Position numbers and translations under genes: made by a program. DNA of 50,577 nucleotides from the NCBI GenBank assembly GCA_012026935.1, contig VEPI01000134.1, forward strand, positions 1 through 50,577, written 5' to 3'. Origin of the DNA: Melioribacter sp. (lineage in GTDB: Bacteria; Bacteroidota; Ignavibacteria; Ignavibacteriales; Melioribacteraceae). Under the pieces are notes generated by a model. It saw nothing but the letters and a program-made list of their open reading frames with translations. It was not told where the DNA came from and did not search any database. Positions 37,935 to 46,704 of this stretch are shown here, in pieces (position 1 is the stretch's first letter; each line of letters begins with the position of its first letter).

Positions 37935-40757
37935 ATGGCTCAAGCAACACAAAAATATGTTTATTATTTCGGCGGCAAACGTGCTGAAGGTAAAGCAGAT
38001 ATGAAAGAACTTCTAGGCGGCAAAGGTGCAAACTTGGCTGAAATGGTTAACATAGGTTTACCGGTTCCTGCCGGCTTCACTATTACCACCGAAGTATGTA
38101 CTGCATATTATAAGAACAATAAAAAATATCCTAAAGAACTTGATAAGCAGGTTAAAATGGCCCTTGCAAAAGTTGAAAAAGAAATGGGCGCAAAGTTTGG
38201 AGACAAAGTAAATCCGTTGCTTGTTTCTGTTCGCTCAGGGGCGCGTGCATCTATGCCGGGTATGATGGAAACTATATTAAATGTCGGATTGAACAATGAA
38301 ACTCGCGAAGCTTTAATAGCAAAAACAAATAATCCCCGTTTCGTTTATGATTCACACCGTCGTTTAATTCAAATGTATTCTGATGTAGTAATGGAAAAGG
38401 CTGCAGGTATTGAACCTGCAGAAGGCAAAGGTGTACGTCAGCAATTGGAAAAAGAATTGCACAATATGAAAGAAGCCCGCGGTGCAAAAAGTGATACCGA
38501 TTTAACATCTGATGATTTAAAAGAATTAATCGAAATTTACAAAGCAAAAGTTCTTGAAGTTCTTGGCAAACCATTTCCCGAAAATCCAATGGATCAATTA
38601 TGGGGTGCTGTCTCCGCAGTATTTCAAAGTTGGATGGGCAAACGTGCAATATCTTACAGAAGAATAGAAAATATTCCCGATGAATGGGGCACTGCAGTAA
38701 ATGTTCAATCAATGGTTTTTGGAAATATGGGTGATACATCTGCAACCGGTGTTGCATTCACACGCAACCCTGCAACCGGAGAAAATTATTTTTATGGTGA
38801 ATGGCTGCCGAATGCACAGGGTGAAGATGTAGTTGCCGGTATAAGAACTCCTAATCCAATTAATGAAATTGGCAAGAGCGAGCACACTGAACATCTTCCA
38901 TCACTTGAAACAGCAATGATTCCTGCTTACAAACAGCTTCATGCAATTCAACGCACACTTGAAAAACATTATCACGATATGCTTGATATCGAATTTACAA
39001 TCCAAGAGACAAGACTTTATATGCTTCAGTGCCGTGTTGGAAAAAGAAACGGACCCGCTGCTGTAAGAATGGCTGTTGATATGTACAAAGAAAAATTAAT
39101 TACTAAAGAAGAAGCTGTTATGCGGGTTCAACCTTCGCAATTAGATGAACTTCTTCACCCGATTATAGATCCAAAAGCAGAAATTTCTTCAAACGTTATT
39201 GTAAAAGGGTTACCTGCTGGACCTGGTGGTGCATCAGGACAAGTTGTTTTCTCAGCAAACGATGCTGTAGCCCGGGCAAAAGAAGGTAAGAGAGTAATTC
39301 TAGTTCGTGAAGAAACAAATCCGGAAGACATTGAAGGAATGCGGGCTGCACAAGCAATACTCACCGGGCGGGGTGGAATGACATCACACGCAGCTCTCGT
39401 TGCAAGAGGCTGGGGTAAATGTTGTATCGTTGGTGCCGGCTCTGTTAAAATAAATTATAATGAAAAATATTTTACTGTTGGAAATTATACAGTTCGTGAA
39501 GGAGAATGGCTTACTCTAAACGGTTCAAAAGGAACTGTATATCTTGGTGAATTGCCAATGATCAAAGCTGCAGAAGAAAATCCTGACTTCCAGGCATTTA
39601 TGAAAATCTGCGATGCAGTAAGAAAATTAAAAGTTAGGACAAATGCAGATACACCGGAAGATGCAGCACGTGCACGTGCATTCGGTGCTGAAGGTATCGG
39701 TTTGTTTAGAACCGAACATATGTTTTATGGAAAGAATTCCGAAGAGCCGTTATTCAAACTTCGTAAAATGATTCACTCAAATACCGAAGCTGAAAGACGG
39801 GGCGCTTTAAATGAACTCTTCCCTCACGTTAAACACGATGTAAAAGGAACTATGGAAGCAATGGATGGATACCCTGTAACATTTAGAACTCTCGATCCGC
39901 CGCTTCACGAATTTGTTCCAACACGTCAAGATGAGAGGGAAAAACTTGCAAAGAGTCTGGGTATTTCTTCTCAAGAATTAAACAAACGCGCCGATTCATT
40001 ACATGAAAATAATCCGATGATGGGACACCGCGGTGTTAGGCTTGGAATTACTTATCCTGAAATTACGGAGATGCAGGTTCGTGCAATCTTTGAAGCAACT
40101 GCAGAATTAATGCAAGAAGGTAAAAAACCATTTCCTGAAATAATGATTCCTGTAACATGTCATGTTAATGAAATCAAACATCAATACCAGATTATAACAA
40201 AAGTTCACCAAGAAGTATGTGATAAATTCGGCTTAAAGAAAATTCCACATCTAACCGGAACAATGATAGAAATTCCACGTGCTTGTTTAACAGCAAACAA
40301 GATTGCCGAGGTTGCTCAATTTTTCTCTTTCGGAACAAATGATCTAACTCAAATGGGATTTGGTTTCTCGCGTGATGATATAGGCGGATTCTTACCTGAA
40401 TATCTTGATAAGAAAATTCTTCCGGAAGATCCGTTCCAATCAATTGATCAAGAAGCAATTGGCAGTTTAATGAAGATTGCTGTTGAAGGCGGACGTGCAA
40501 CCCGTCCTGATCTTAAAATTGGAATTTGCGGTGAGCATGGCGGTGAACCAAGATCAGTTGAGTTCTGCCATAAGATTGGATTGAACTATGTAAGTTGTTC
40601 TCCGTTCCGTGTTCCGATTGCAAGACTTGCAGCAGCTCATGCTGTAGTTAAAGAACAAAAATCCGGTAAACCGGCGGTTAGAAAGACCATTGCAAAAAAA
40701 TCTGTATCAAAAAAATTAGTTAAGAAATCAAATAAAAAAGTATCAAAGAAGAAGTAA
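37935..40757 (+). CDS. ppdK: Pyruvate, phosphate dikinase with lysine-rich C-terminal tail
   Basis: Interconverts pyruvate, ATP and Pi with PEP, AMP and PPi. It has 940 residues, longer than the usual 870-890. The N-terminal nucleotide-binding part has GGKGANLAEM, SVRSGARASMPGMM and FTRNPATGEN. The swivelling phospho-His domain has GRGGMTSHAALVARGWGK with His485, and the C-terminal PEP barrel has GLFRTEHMF, MGHRGVRLG, FSFGTNDLTQM and GICGEHGGEP. The last 35 residues (40650-40754) are a low-complexity basic tail, KSVSKKLVKKSNKK-like, not part of the enzyme core. GGAGG lies 9 nt upstream of the ATG. It allows reversible glycolysis/gluconeogenesis flow. Confidence 0.96.
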   Translation: MAQATQKYVYYFGGKRAEGKADMKELLGGKGANLAEMVNIGLPVPAGFTITTEVCTAYYKNNKKYPKELDKQVKMALAKVEKEMGAKFGDKVNPLLVSVRSGARASMPGMMETILNVGLNNETREALIAKTNNPRFVYDSHRRLIQMYSDVVMEKAAGIEPAEGKGVRQQLEKELHNMKEARGAKSDTDLTSDDLKELIEIYKAKVLEVLGKPFPENPMDQLWGAVSAVFQSWMGKRAISYRRIENIPDEWGTAVNVQSMVFGNMGDTSATGVAFTRNPATGENYFYGEWLPNAQGEDVVAGIRTPNPINEIGKSEHTEHLPSLETAMIPAYKQLHAIQRTLEKHYHDMLDIEFTIQETRLYMLQCRVGKRNGPAAVRMAVDMYKEKLITKEEAVMRVQPSQLDELLHPIIDPKAEISSNVIVKGLPAGPGGASGQVVFSANDAVARAKEGKRVILVREETNPEDIEGMRAAQAILTGRGGMTSHAALVARGWGKCCIVGAGSVKINYNEKYFTVGNYTVREGEWLTLNGSKGTVYLGELPMIKAAEENPDFQAFMKICDAVRKLKVRTNADTPEDAARARAFGAEGIGLFRTEHMFYGKNSEEPLFKLRKMIHSNTEAERRGALNELFPHVKHDVKGTMEAMDGYPVTFRTLDPPLHEFVPTRQDEREKLAKSLGISSQELNKRADSLHENNPMMGHRGVRLGITYPEITEMQVRAIFEATAELMQEGKKPFPEIMIPVTCHVNEIKHQYQIITKVHQEVCDKFGLKKIPHLTGTMIEIPRACLTANKIAEVAQFFSFGTNDLTQMGFGFSRDDIGGFLPEYLDKKILPEDPFQSIDQEAIGSLMKIAVEGGRATRPDLKIGICGEHGGEPRSVEFCHKIGLNYVSCSPFRVPIARLAAAHAVVKEQKSGKPAVRKTIAKKSVSKKLVKKSNKKVSKKK

Positions 40758-40761
40758 TATA

Positions 40762-40825
40762 ATTCTGAGGAGCGGAGTTGTGAAGAATCCCTTTCTGATT
40801 TGAGATTCTTCGCTTCGCCCAGAAT
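40762..40825 (+). other. Long imperfect hairpin between ppdK and queA
   Basis: ATTCTG (40762-40767) pairs with CAGAAT (40820-40825) and GAAGAATC (40782-40789) with GATTCTTC (40804-40811), with partly matched sequence between. No T run follows on the plus strand, so it may be a Rho-dependent or mRNA-stabilising structure rather than an intrinsic terminator. Confidence 0.45.
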
Positions 40826-40843
40826 TAAAAAAGAGGAGAATAA

Positions 40844-41881
40844 ATGAAGTTATCAGATTTCAAGTACAACTTACCGAAAACTGCGATCGCAAAGCATCCA
40901 GCTAACCCACGCGATAAAGCAAGCATGATGGTTCTTAACCGCGCGACCGGTGAAATTGAACATCACAAATTTTCAGAACTTGTGAACTATATTCAGAAAG
41001 GTGATGTAGTTGTTGTTAATCAAACTAAAGTTATGCAAGCCCGTTTGTTCGGTAAAAAAGAACGGACGAATGCAAAGATAGAAGTCTTCGTACTTAGAGA
41101 ATTGAACAAGGAAGAAAATATTTGGGATGTTATTGTTGATCCAGCACGAAAAGTTAGAATTGGAAATAGAATTTATTTTAACGATAAACTTTGGTGTGAA
41201 GTAATTGATAATACAACATCTCGCGGAAGAACCGTTCGCTTTAACGAAGACGCGGGAGATATTTTTAAGGCGATCGAAAAAATTGGCCACACTCCTCTGC
41301 CCCCTTACATCAAACGCGATGCAGTTCCATCGGATAAAGAGCACTATCAAACAATCTTTGCTCAAACGGATGGATCTGTGGCCGCACCAACAGCAGGACT
41401 GCATTTCACACCTGCTCTTGTCAAGAAAGTTGAAAAGATTGGTGCAAGGGTTGTTCCGGTTATTCTTCATATCGGCCTCGGTACTTTCCGCCCCGTTGAA
41501 GTAGAAGATCTAACAAAACACAGAATGGATTCCGAATATTTTGAAATTCCCGAAGAGACAACGAAAATTATTAATAAAGCTCTTGAAGACAGGAAAAATG
41601 TTTTTGTGGTTGGTACAAGTACATGTAGAGCACTTGAAAGCAGTGTTACAGCAGACGGATTTGCAAAACCAAATTCCGGATGGACCGATAAATTTATTTT
41701 TCCGCCTTACGACTTTAGAGTAACAAAAAAGTTAGTAACAAATTTCCATCAGCCGGAATCAACTTTAATGATGCTTGCTGCTGCATTTGCAGGTTATGAT
41801 TTCATAATGAAAGCTTATAAGAAAGCATTAAAAGACGGCTATCGCTTTTTAAGTTACGGCGATGCAATGTTAATTGTATAA
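40844..41881 (+). CDS. queA: S-adenosylmethionine:tRNA ribosyltransferase-isomerase
   Basis: Makes epoxyqueuosine in tRNA from preQ1-tRNA and SAM. It has 345 residues with the normal landmarks: MKLSDFKYNLPKTAIAKHPA at the start, GDVVVVNQTKVMQARLFG, GHTPLPPYIKR, QTIFAQTDGSVAAPTAGLHF, HIGLGTFRPVEVEDL and TNFHQPESTLMMLAAAFAG. AGAGGAG precedes the start. Its TAA stop shares a base with the ispD ATG, so the two are translationally coupled. Confidence 0.97.
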   Translation: MKLSDFKYNLPKTAIAKHPANPRDKASMMVLNRATGEIEHHKFSELVNYIQKGDVVVVNQTKVMQARLFGKKERTNAKIEVFVLRELNKEENIWDVIVDPARKVRIGNRIYFNDKLWCEVIDNTTSRGRTVRFNEDAGDIFKAIEKIGHTPLPPYIKRDAVPSDKEHYQTIFAQTDGSVAAPTAGLHFTPALVKKVEKIGARVVPVILHIGLGTFRPVEVEDLTKHRMDSEYFEIPEETTKIINKALEDRKNVFVVGTSTCRALESSVTADGFAKPNSGWTDKFIFPPYDFRVTKKLVTNFHQPESTLMMLAAAFAGYDFIMKAYKKALKDGYRFLSYGDAMLIV

Positions 41882-42561
41882 TGAAAGTATTTGCTATAAT
41901 TCCATCAGGAGGCTCAGGATCGCGGATGAATAATCTGCTTCCCAAGCAGTATATCCGTATCAACGGAAAAGAAATTATTGCTTATACTTTGGAAGTTTTT
42001 CAGAAATGCGATTTGATTGATGAAATAATTATATCAGCTAACAAAGATTATTTCGATCTTCTTCTAACAATAAAAAATAATTATTCATTCTCTAAGATTT
42101 CAAAAATTGTAGAAGGTGGAGAAGAACGGCAGCATTCGGTTTTCAATGCATTAAAATCTATCAACGCTAAGAACGATGACTTAATTGTCGTACATGATGC
42201 CGTTCGTCCGTTGCTATCTATAGGTATATTAACAAACGCGATAGATACAACAAAAAGATCAGGGAGCGCAGTTGTTGCTGTAAAAGCAAAAGATACTTTA
42301 ATCAAAGGAACGGATTCAGTTCTTTCATATATAGATAGGCAGGATGTTTATTATGCACAAACACCGCAAGTATTCAGATATAAAATTTTATTGGAAGCCA
42401 TGAACAAAGCAGAAAAAGAAAATTTTATCGGAACTGATGAATCAATGCTCGCTTATCGTGCCGGGCACAAAGTAGATATCGTGAGCGGTTCTTCTTTAAA
42501 CTTTAAGATTACAAATGAGGAAGACTTGTTGATTTTTGAAAAAATGACTCAAAAGAGCTGA
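41881..42561 (+). CDS. ispD: 2-C-methyl-D-erythritol 4-phosphate cytidylyltransferase
   Basis: Third step of the MEP (non-mevalonate) isoprenoid pathway, forming CDP-methylerythritol. It has 226 residues. The CTP-binding PSGGSGSRMNNLLPKQYI, VEGGEERQHSVFNAL, VHDAVRPL, VAVKAKDTLIK and AQTPQVFRY are all present. The start overlaps queA by one base (TAATG). No other MEP genes are in the window. Confidence 0.96.
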   Translation: MKVFAIIPSGGSGSRMNNLLPKQYIRINGKEIIAYTLEVFQKCDLIDEIIISANKDYFDLLLTIKNNYSFSKISKIVEGGEERQHSVFNALKSINAKNDDLIVVHDAVRPLLSIGILTNAIDTTKRSGSAVVAVKAKDTLIKGTDSVLSYIDRQDVYYAQTPQVFRYKILLEAMNKAEKENFIGTDESMLAYRAGHKVDIVSGSSLNFKITNEEDLLIFEKMTQKS

Positions 42562-42626
42562 ATGGAATCTGGCTTGTTTATAAAATACTTTTTCTCTAAT
42601 TTTAACACAAAATTTAGGAACATCGA

Positions 42627-43295
42627 ATGTTGAATTTAGCTTTTGTTGTAATCCTTTCTTACTTAGTAGGTTCTGTCCCGACCAGTATTATTGTAAGTAA
42701 ACTGGTTCGTGGAATAGATATAAGAGAACACGGCAGCGGTAATGCAGGCGGGTCTAATGTTTTTAGAGTATTGGGCTGGAAGTACGGCATACTTGTCATT
42801 TTGCTCGATGCTCTTAAAGGTGCTCTTGCCGTCATTGTTGTAGCTCGTTTTTATTTAGATAGTTTTCCTTTTAAGAATATAACCCCATTTGATGATTTTA
42901 CACTCGTTCAAATTATTTGCGGCGTAAGCGCTGTAATAGGGCATATATGGACTGTCTTTGCCGGATTCCGAGGCGGGAAAGGTATTGCTACGGGACTTGG
43001 AGTTCTAATAATGTTAGTTACTATAGATATGGCTCTTGCACTAGGAATATTCTTTATTGTTGTTGCCGTATCACGATATATTTCACTAGGTTCTTTAGCG
43101 GCGGCAGTTGCTGTTCCTTTAATTCTTGTAGTACGGGAAAACATTTTCGGGGTTGATATTCCGGGCTATCATACTATTCTTCCGTTCTGTATAATGCTTG
43201 CACTATTGGTAATTTATACACACAGAAAAAATATTGATCGCATAATCAACGGCAGTGAAAGAAAAATATCATTCGTAAAAAAGAAATCAAATTAA
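42627..43295 (+). CDS. plsY: Glycerol-3-phosphate acyltransferase PlsY
   Basis: Polytopic membrane enzyme (222 residues, about five helices) that transfers an acyl group from acyl-phosphate to glycerol-3-phosphate. The signature blocks GSVPTSIIVSKL, DIREHGSGNAGGSNVFRVLG, GHIWTVFAGFRGGKGIATG and the C-terminal YTHRKNIDRII are intact. Its stop is immediately followed by the gpsA ATG with no spacer, so the enzyme that makes glycerol-3-phosphate is coupled to the one that uses it. Confidence 0.96.
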   Translation: MLNLAFVVILSYLVGSVPTSIIVSKLVRGIDIREHGSGNAGGSNVFRVLGWKYGILVILLDALKGALAVIVVARFYLDSFPFKNITPFDDFTLVQIICGVSAVIGHIWTVFAGFRGGKGIATGLGVLIMLVTIDMALALGIFFIVVAVSRYISLGSLAAAVAVPLILVVRENIFGVDIPGYHTILPFCIMLALLVIYTHRKNIDRIINGSERKISFVKKKSN

Positions 43296-44297
43296 ATGAG
43301 AATTTCTGTTCTCGGAGCCGGTGGCTGGGGAACAACTCTTGCCATCCTTCTTCATCATAACGGCCACGAAGTAACTCTGTGGGAATACAAACGTCACTAC
43401 GCCAGAACTCTTAAGAGCTCTCACGAAAATAAAGTTTACCTGCCAGGCATCAGGATTCCAAAAGAAATTAATATCACTCACTCACTTGAAGAAAGCTGTA
43501 CCAGTAAACACATAATTGTGCTTGCCGTTCCTTCACAATTTATACGGAGCGTTTTACACAGCATCAAACAATTTAATTTTTCCGATACTACTTTTGTTAG
43601 TGTTGCCAAAGGAATTGAAAAAGATACATTACTTACCGTTTCACAAATTGTTAAAGATGAACTTAAAAATATTTCCCATTCTCAAATTGGAGTCATTTCA
43701 GGTCCGAGTCATGCAGAAGAAGTTGCAAGAAAGATTCCTACTGCTGTTGTTGCCGGATCAAGAGATTATACAACTGCAAAACAGATTCAGACGGCATTTA
43801 TAACTTCTTACTTCCGCGTATACTCGTCCACTGATTTACTTGGTGTTGAATACGGCGGTGCTTTAAAGAATGTAATTGCAATTGGTGCGGGAATAATTGA
43901 CGGAGCTAAGTTTGGTGATAACACTAAAGCTGCAATAATGACCCGCGGTATCGCAGAGATTTCCAGACTTGGGATTGCTTTAGGAGCGAAACCGGAAACA
44001 TTTTCGGGTTTATCGGGTATGGGCGATCTTATTGTTACATGTATGAGTAAACATAGCCGTAACCGTTATGTGGGAGAACAGATCGGTCGCGGTAAAAAAT
44101 TGAATGACGTTTTAAAAAAGATGACAATGGTTGCAGAAGGAGTTGAAACTTGCCGGTCAGTCCATCAGCTTTCCGCAAAACATAAAATTGAAACTCCGAT
44201 TGCTAATGCTGTTTACAAGATACTCTTTGAAGACCGGGACGCCACAAAAGTAACATACGAATTAATGACCCGCGATATGAAAGCCGAAGACGAGTAA
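43296..44297 (+). CDS. gpsA: Glycerol-3-phosphate dehydrogenase [NAD(P)+]
   Basis: Reduces dihydroxyacetone phosphate to glycerol-3-phosphate for phospholipid synthesis. It has 333 residues: Rossmann loop GAGGWGTTLAILL, VSVAKGIEKDTL, SGPSHAEEVARKIPTAVV, then the catalytic EYGGALKNVIAIGAGIIDG with its lysine, and GLSGMGDLIVTC. Directly abuts plsY. Cytoplasmic. Confidence 0.97.
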   Translation: MRISVLGAGGWGTTLAILLHHNGHEVTLWEYKRHYARTLKSSHENKVYLPGIRIPKEINITHSLEESCTSKHIIVLAVPSQFIRSVLHSIKQFNFSDTTFVSVAKGIEKDTLLTVSQIVKDELKNISHSQIGVISGPSHAEEVARKIPTAVVAGSRDYTTAKQIQTAFITSYFRVYSSTDLLGVEYGGALKNVIAIGAGIIDGAKFGDNTKAAIMTRGIAEISRLGIALGAKPETFSGLSGMGDLIVTCMSKHSRNRYVGEQIGRGKKLNDVLKKMTMVAEGVETCRSVHQLSAKHKIETPIANAVYKILFEDRDATKVTYELMTRDMKAEDE

Positions 44298-44362
44298 ATT
44301 ACTACTCACCTTCCGTTTTTTTATTTATATTTCCTACAATTCATAACGAAATCATTTAATTC

Positions 44363-46540
44363 ATGCCCGAAAAAGTTTTTACATCTGTTCAATACTTAAA
44401 ATCTGTTGGACCAAAACGGGCTGAATCGTTTTCCAAGATTGGAATAAACACAATTAAAGATTTACTCTTTTATTTCCCCACAAGATATCTTGACCGTTCT
44501 ACTCTTTTAAACAGTGTAAAAGTTGTGCAGCATTTAATTGAGGGTTACCAGGGAGAAGTAACTATAATCGGTCATGTGATTGATTCTGAAGTACATTACT
44601 ATCACAAGAAACAAATTTTTAAGGTGCGGATGAAAGATGCTTCCGGATTTTTTGAATGTGTTTGGTTTCAAGGTGCAAAATATTTCAAAGACGTATTCAA
44701 AGCCGGTGATTACTTTGCCGTCTCAGCAAAACCGGTTTTAACCAAATACGGACATTTGCAATTTGTTCATCCGGATTTTGACAGACTTGCTGAAAAAGAA
44801 TCAAAAGAATTTTTAAATACAGGAAAGATTATTCCATTCTATAGAATGGCAAAAGAGTTGCGGGAAACAAATCTTGGCGACCTTAGCCTGCGGAGAATTA
44901 TTCATCAAGCTGTTGAAACATTTTCTGGGGATTTAGTAGAAACACTTCCCGATCATATCATAAAAGAAAAGAATCTTCTTGCTTTGACCGAAACAGTCCG
45001 CAATATGCATTTCCCGAAAGATTACCCTTCTTTAGAAACTGCAAAGCACCGGCTTAAGTTTGAAGAGCTGTTTTATTTTGAATGTCTTGTAGCATTAAGA
45101 AAGAAATTTTATAGTGAAAAGAGAAAAAGTTTTTCTTTTAAGGTTCAGGCAGGTCCTTTGAAAAGTTTTTTGAAGTCATTACCTTTTACTCTCACCGCCT
45201 CACAGTTAAAAGTTTTAAGTGAGATACGAAAAGATCTTGAAAGCAGTAAACCAATGAACCGATTACTTCAAGGTGATGTAGGAAGCGGTAAAACAATTGT
45301 TGCTTTGATCAGTATGCTGATCGTAGTCGAGAACGGTTACCAGGCTGTTCTTATGGCTCCAACAGAAATTTTAGCCGACCAGCATTTTAAAAGAATTACG
45401 GAAATGATGAAGCCATTTGGATTTATTGTTGACGAATTGATCGGAGGACAGAAAAAATCCGAGCGGGAAAAAGTTTTACGAAAAATCCGGGAAGGAAAAA
45501 CAAATATAATTATCGGAACTCATGCACTGATCGAGGAGAATGTTGAATTTCATAAACTAGGTTTAGTTGTAATAGATGAGCAGCACCGTTTTGGAGTTAT
45601 GCAGAGATCAACTTTAGTACAGAAAGGATTTCAATCCGATGTTCTAATAATGACAGCTACACCTATCCCGCGTACCTTATCAATGACAATTTACGGCGAT
45701 CTTGACATTTCTGTTATTGATGAGATGCCTTTGAATAGAAAACCGATTAAAACATATTTACGTGGTGAGAGCAAGCTGCCTGATATTTATGATTTCATTA
45801 AAACAAAAGCTAAAAATGGTTATCAAACATTTTTAGTCTATCCACTTGTTGAGGAATCTGAAAAGATAGAGTTGAAAGCCGCACAAACTTATTTTAACAA
45901 ACTTAGTACTAATCAATTAAAAGATTTAAGATTATGCTTAATCCACGGACGAATGAACTGGCAAGAGAAAGAAAAGATAATGTTCGAGTTTGCCGCTAAG
46001 AAATATGATGTGCTGGTTTCGACCACGGTAATTGAGGTCGGGATTGACATACCGGATGCGAATATAATTGTAATAAATGATGCATTCAGATTCGGTTTAT
46101 CACAGCTTCATCAATTACGCGGAAGAGTTGGAAGAAGCGACAAACAAGCTTACTGTTTGCTTGTTGCTAAAGATGAACTTGCTGTTAAGTCAAATCAATT
46201 CAATTTCAATTTCGATTATCTATCACCTGAACAAATTGAAAGGAATAAATCAATCATACGTTTGAACTCAATGGTTAAACACTCAAGCGGGTTTGATCTT
46301 GCGGAGATAGACTTAAAATTACGCGGACCGGGAAATATTTTTGGGATACAACAAAGCGGTTTACCCGAATTAAAGTATGCCAATGTAATTGAAGACACAA
46401 AAATTTTATCTGACGCTAGAGAAACTGCTTTTAAAATTATCGAGGGTGATAACAACCTTTCAAGTGGGAAAAATAATATTATAAAAAAATCTCTCGAAGA
46501 AAATTATTCCGATCAAATCTACTTCGCGCAAACAGCGTAA
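44363..46540 (+). CDS. recG: ATP-dependent DNA helicase RecG
   Basis: Remodels stalled replication forks and Holliday junctions. It has 725 residues: an N-terminal wedge/OB domain (about 60-180), then helicase motifs QGDVGSGKTIVALI (Walker A), MAPTEILADQH, IIGTHALI, IDEQHRFGVMQ (DEQH box), MTATPIPRTLSMTIYGDLD, STTVIEVGIDIPDA and QLRGRVGRSDKQAYC, and the C-terminal LRGPGNIFGIQQSG. The order and length are standard. A candidate TATATTTC box lies about 30 nt before the start. Confidence 0.97.
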   Translation: MPEKVFTSVQYLKSVGPKRAESFSKIGINTIKDLLFYFPTRYLDRSTLLNSVKVVQHLIEGYQGEVTIIGHVIDSEVHYYHKKQIFKVRMKDASGFFECVWFQGAKYFKDVFKAGDYFAVSAKPVLTKYGHLQFVHPDFDRLAEKESKEFLNTGKIIPFYRMAKELRETNLGDLSLRRIIHQAVETFSGDLVETLPDHIIKEKNLLALTETVRNMHFPKDYPSLETAKHRLKFEELFYFECLVALRKKFYSEKRKSFSFKVQAGPLKSFLKSLPFTLTASQLKVLSEIRKDLESSKPMNRLLQGDVGSGKTIVALISMLIVVENGYQAVLMAPTEILADQHFKRITEMMKPFGFIVDELIGGQKKSEREKVLRKIREGKTNIIIGTHALIEENVEFHKLGLVVIDEQHRFGVMQRSTLVQKGFQSDVLIMTATPIPRTLSMTIYGDLDISVIDEMPLNRKPIKTYLRGESKLPDIYDFIKTKAKNGYQTFLVYPLVEESEKIELKAAQTYFNKLSTNQLKDLRLCLIHGRMNWQEKEKIMFEFAAKKYDVLVSTTVIEVGIDIPDANIIVINDAFRFGLSQLHQLRGRVGRSDKQAYCLLVAKDELAVKSNQFNFNFDYLSPEQIERNKSIIRLNSMVKHSSGFDLAEIDLKLRGPGNIFGIQQSGLPELKYANVIEDTKILSDARETAFKIIEGDNNLSSGKNNIIKKSLEENYSDQIYFAQTA

Positions 46541-46704
46541 CTACATCTCGTAAAATTTTTCTCCGGACACTCCCGTCATAAATATTTTTTTCACCTCTAC
46601 ATTAGTCGTGCCAAAAAATTTTTTTCCGAAAAATTTTTCGAACAATTTCTTGCATAAAATTTTTAAATGGTTATATTTCAATCAGAAAAAATTAAGGAAA
46701 TGTT
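46541..46704 (+). promoter_or_regulatory. Promoter region of the ATP-grasp/GNAT/kamA operon
   Basis: AT-rich gap with several A-tract/T-tract blocks. A perfect 14-bp palindrome CGAAAAATTTTTCG lies at 46627-46640, a possible operator. TTGCAT (46650-46655) and TATATT (46672-46677) are 16 nt apart and resemble -35/-10; TATATTTC is also one base off TAnnTTTG. AAGGA (46694-46698) is a ribosome site for the first ligase gene. Confidence 0.45.

Noticed and set aside
38272-38757. 161-residue minus-strand ORF
   Set aside because: Antisense to the conserved ppdK core; composition is that of a shadow frame.
40973-41470. 165-residue minus-strand ORF
   Set aside because: Antisense to queA with no recognisable domain.
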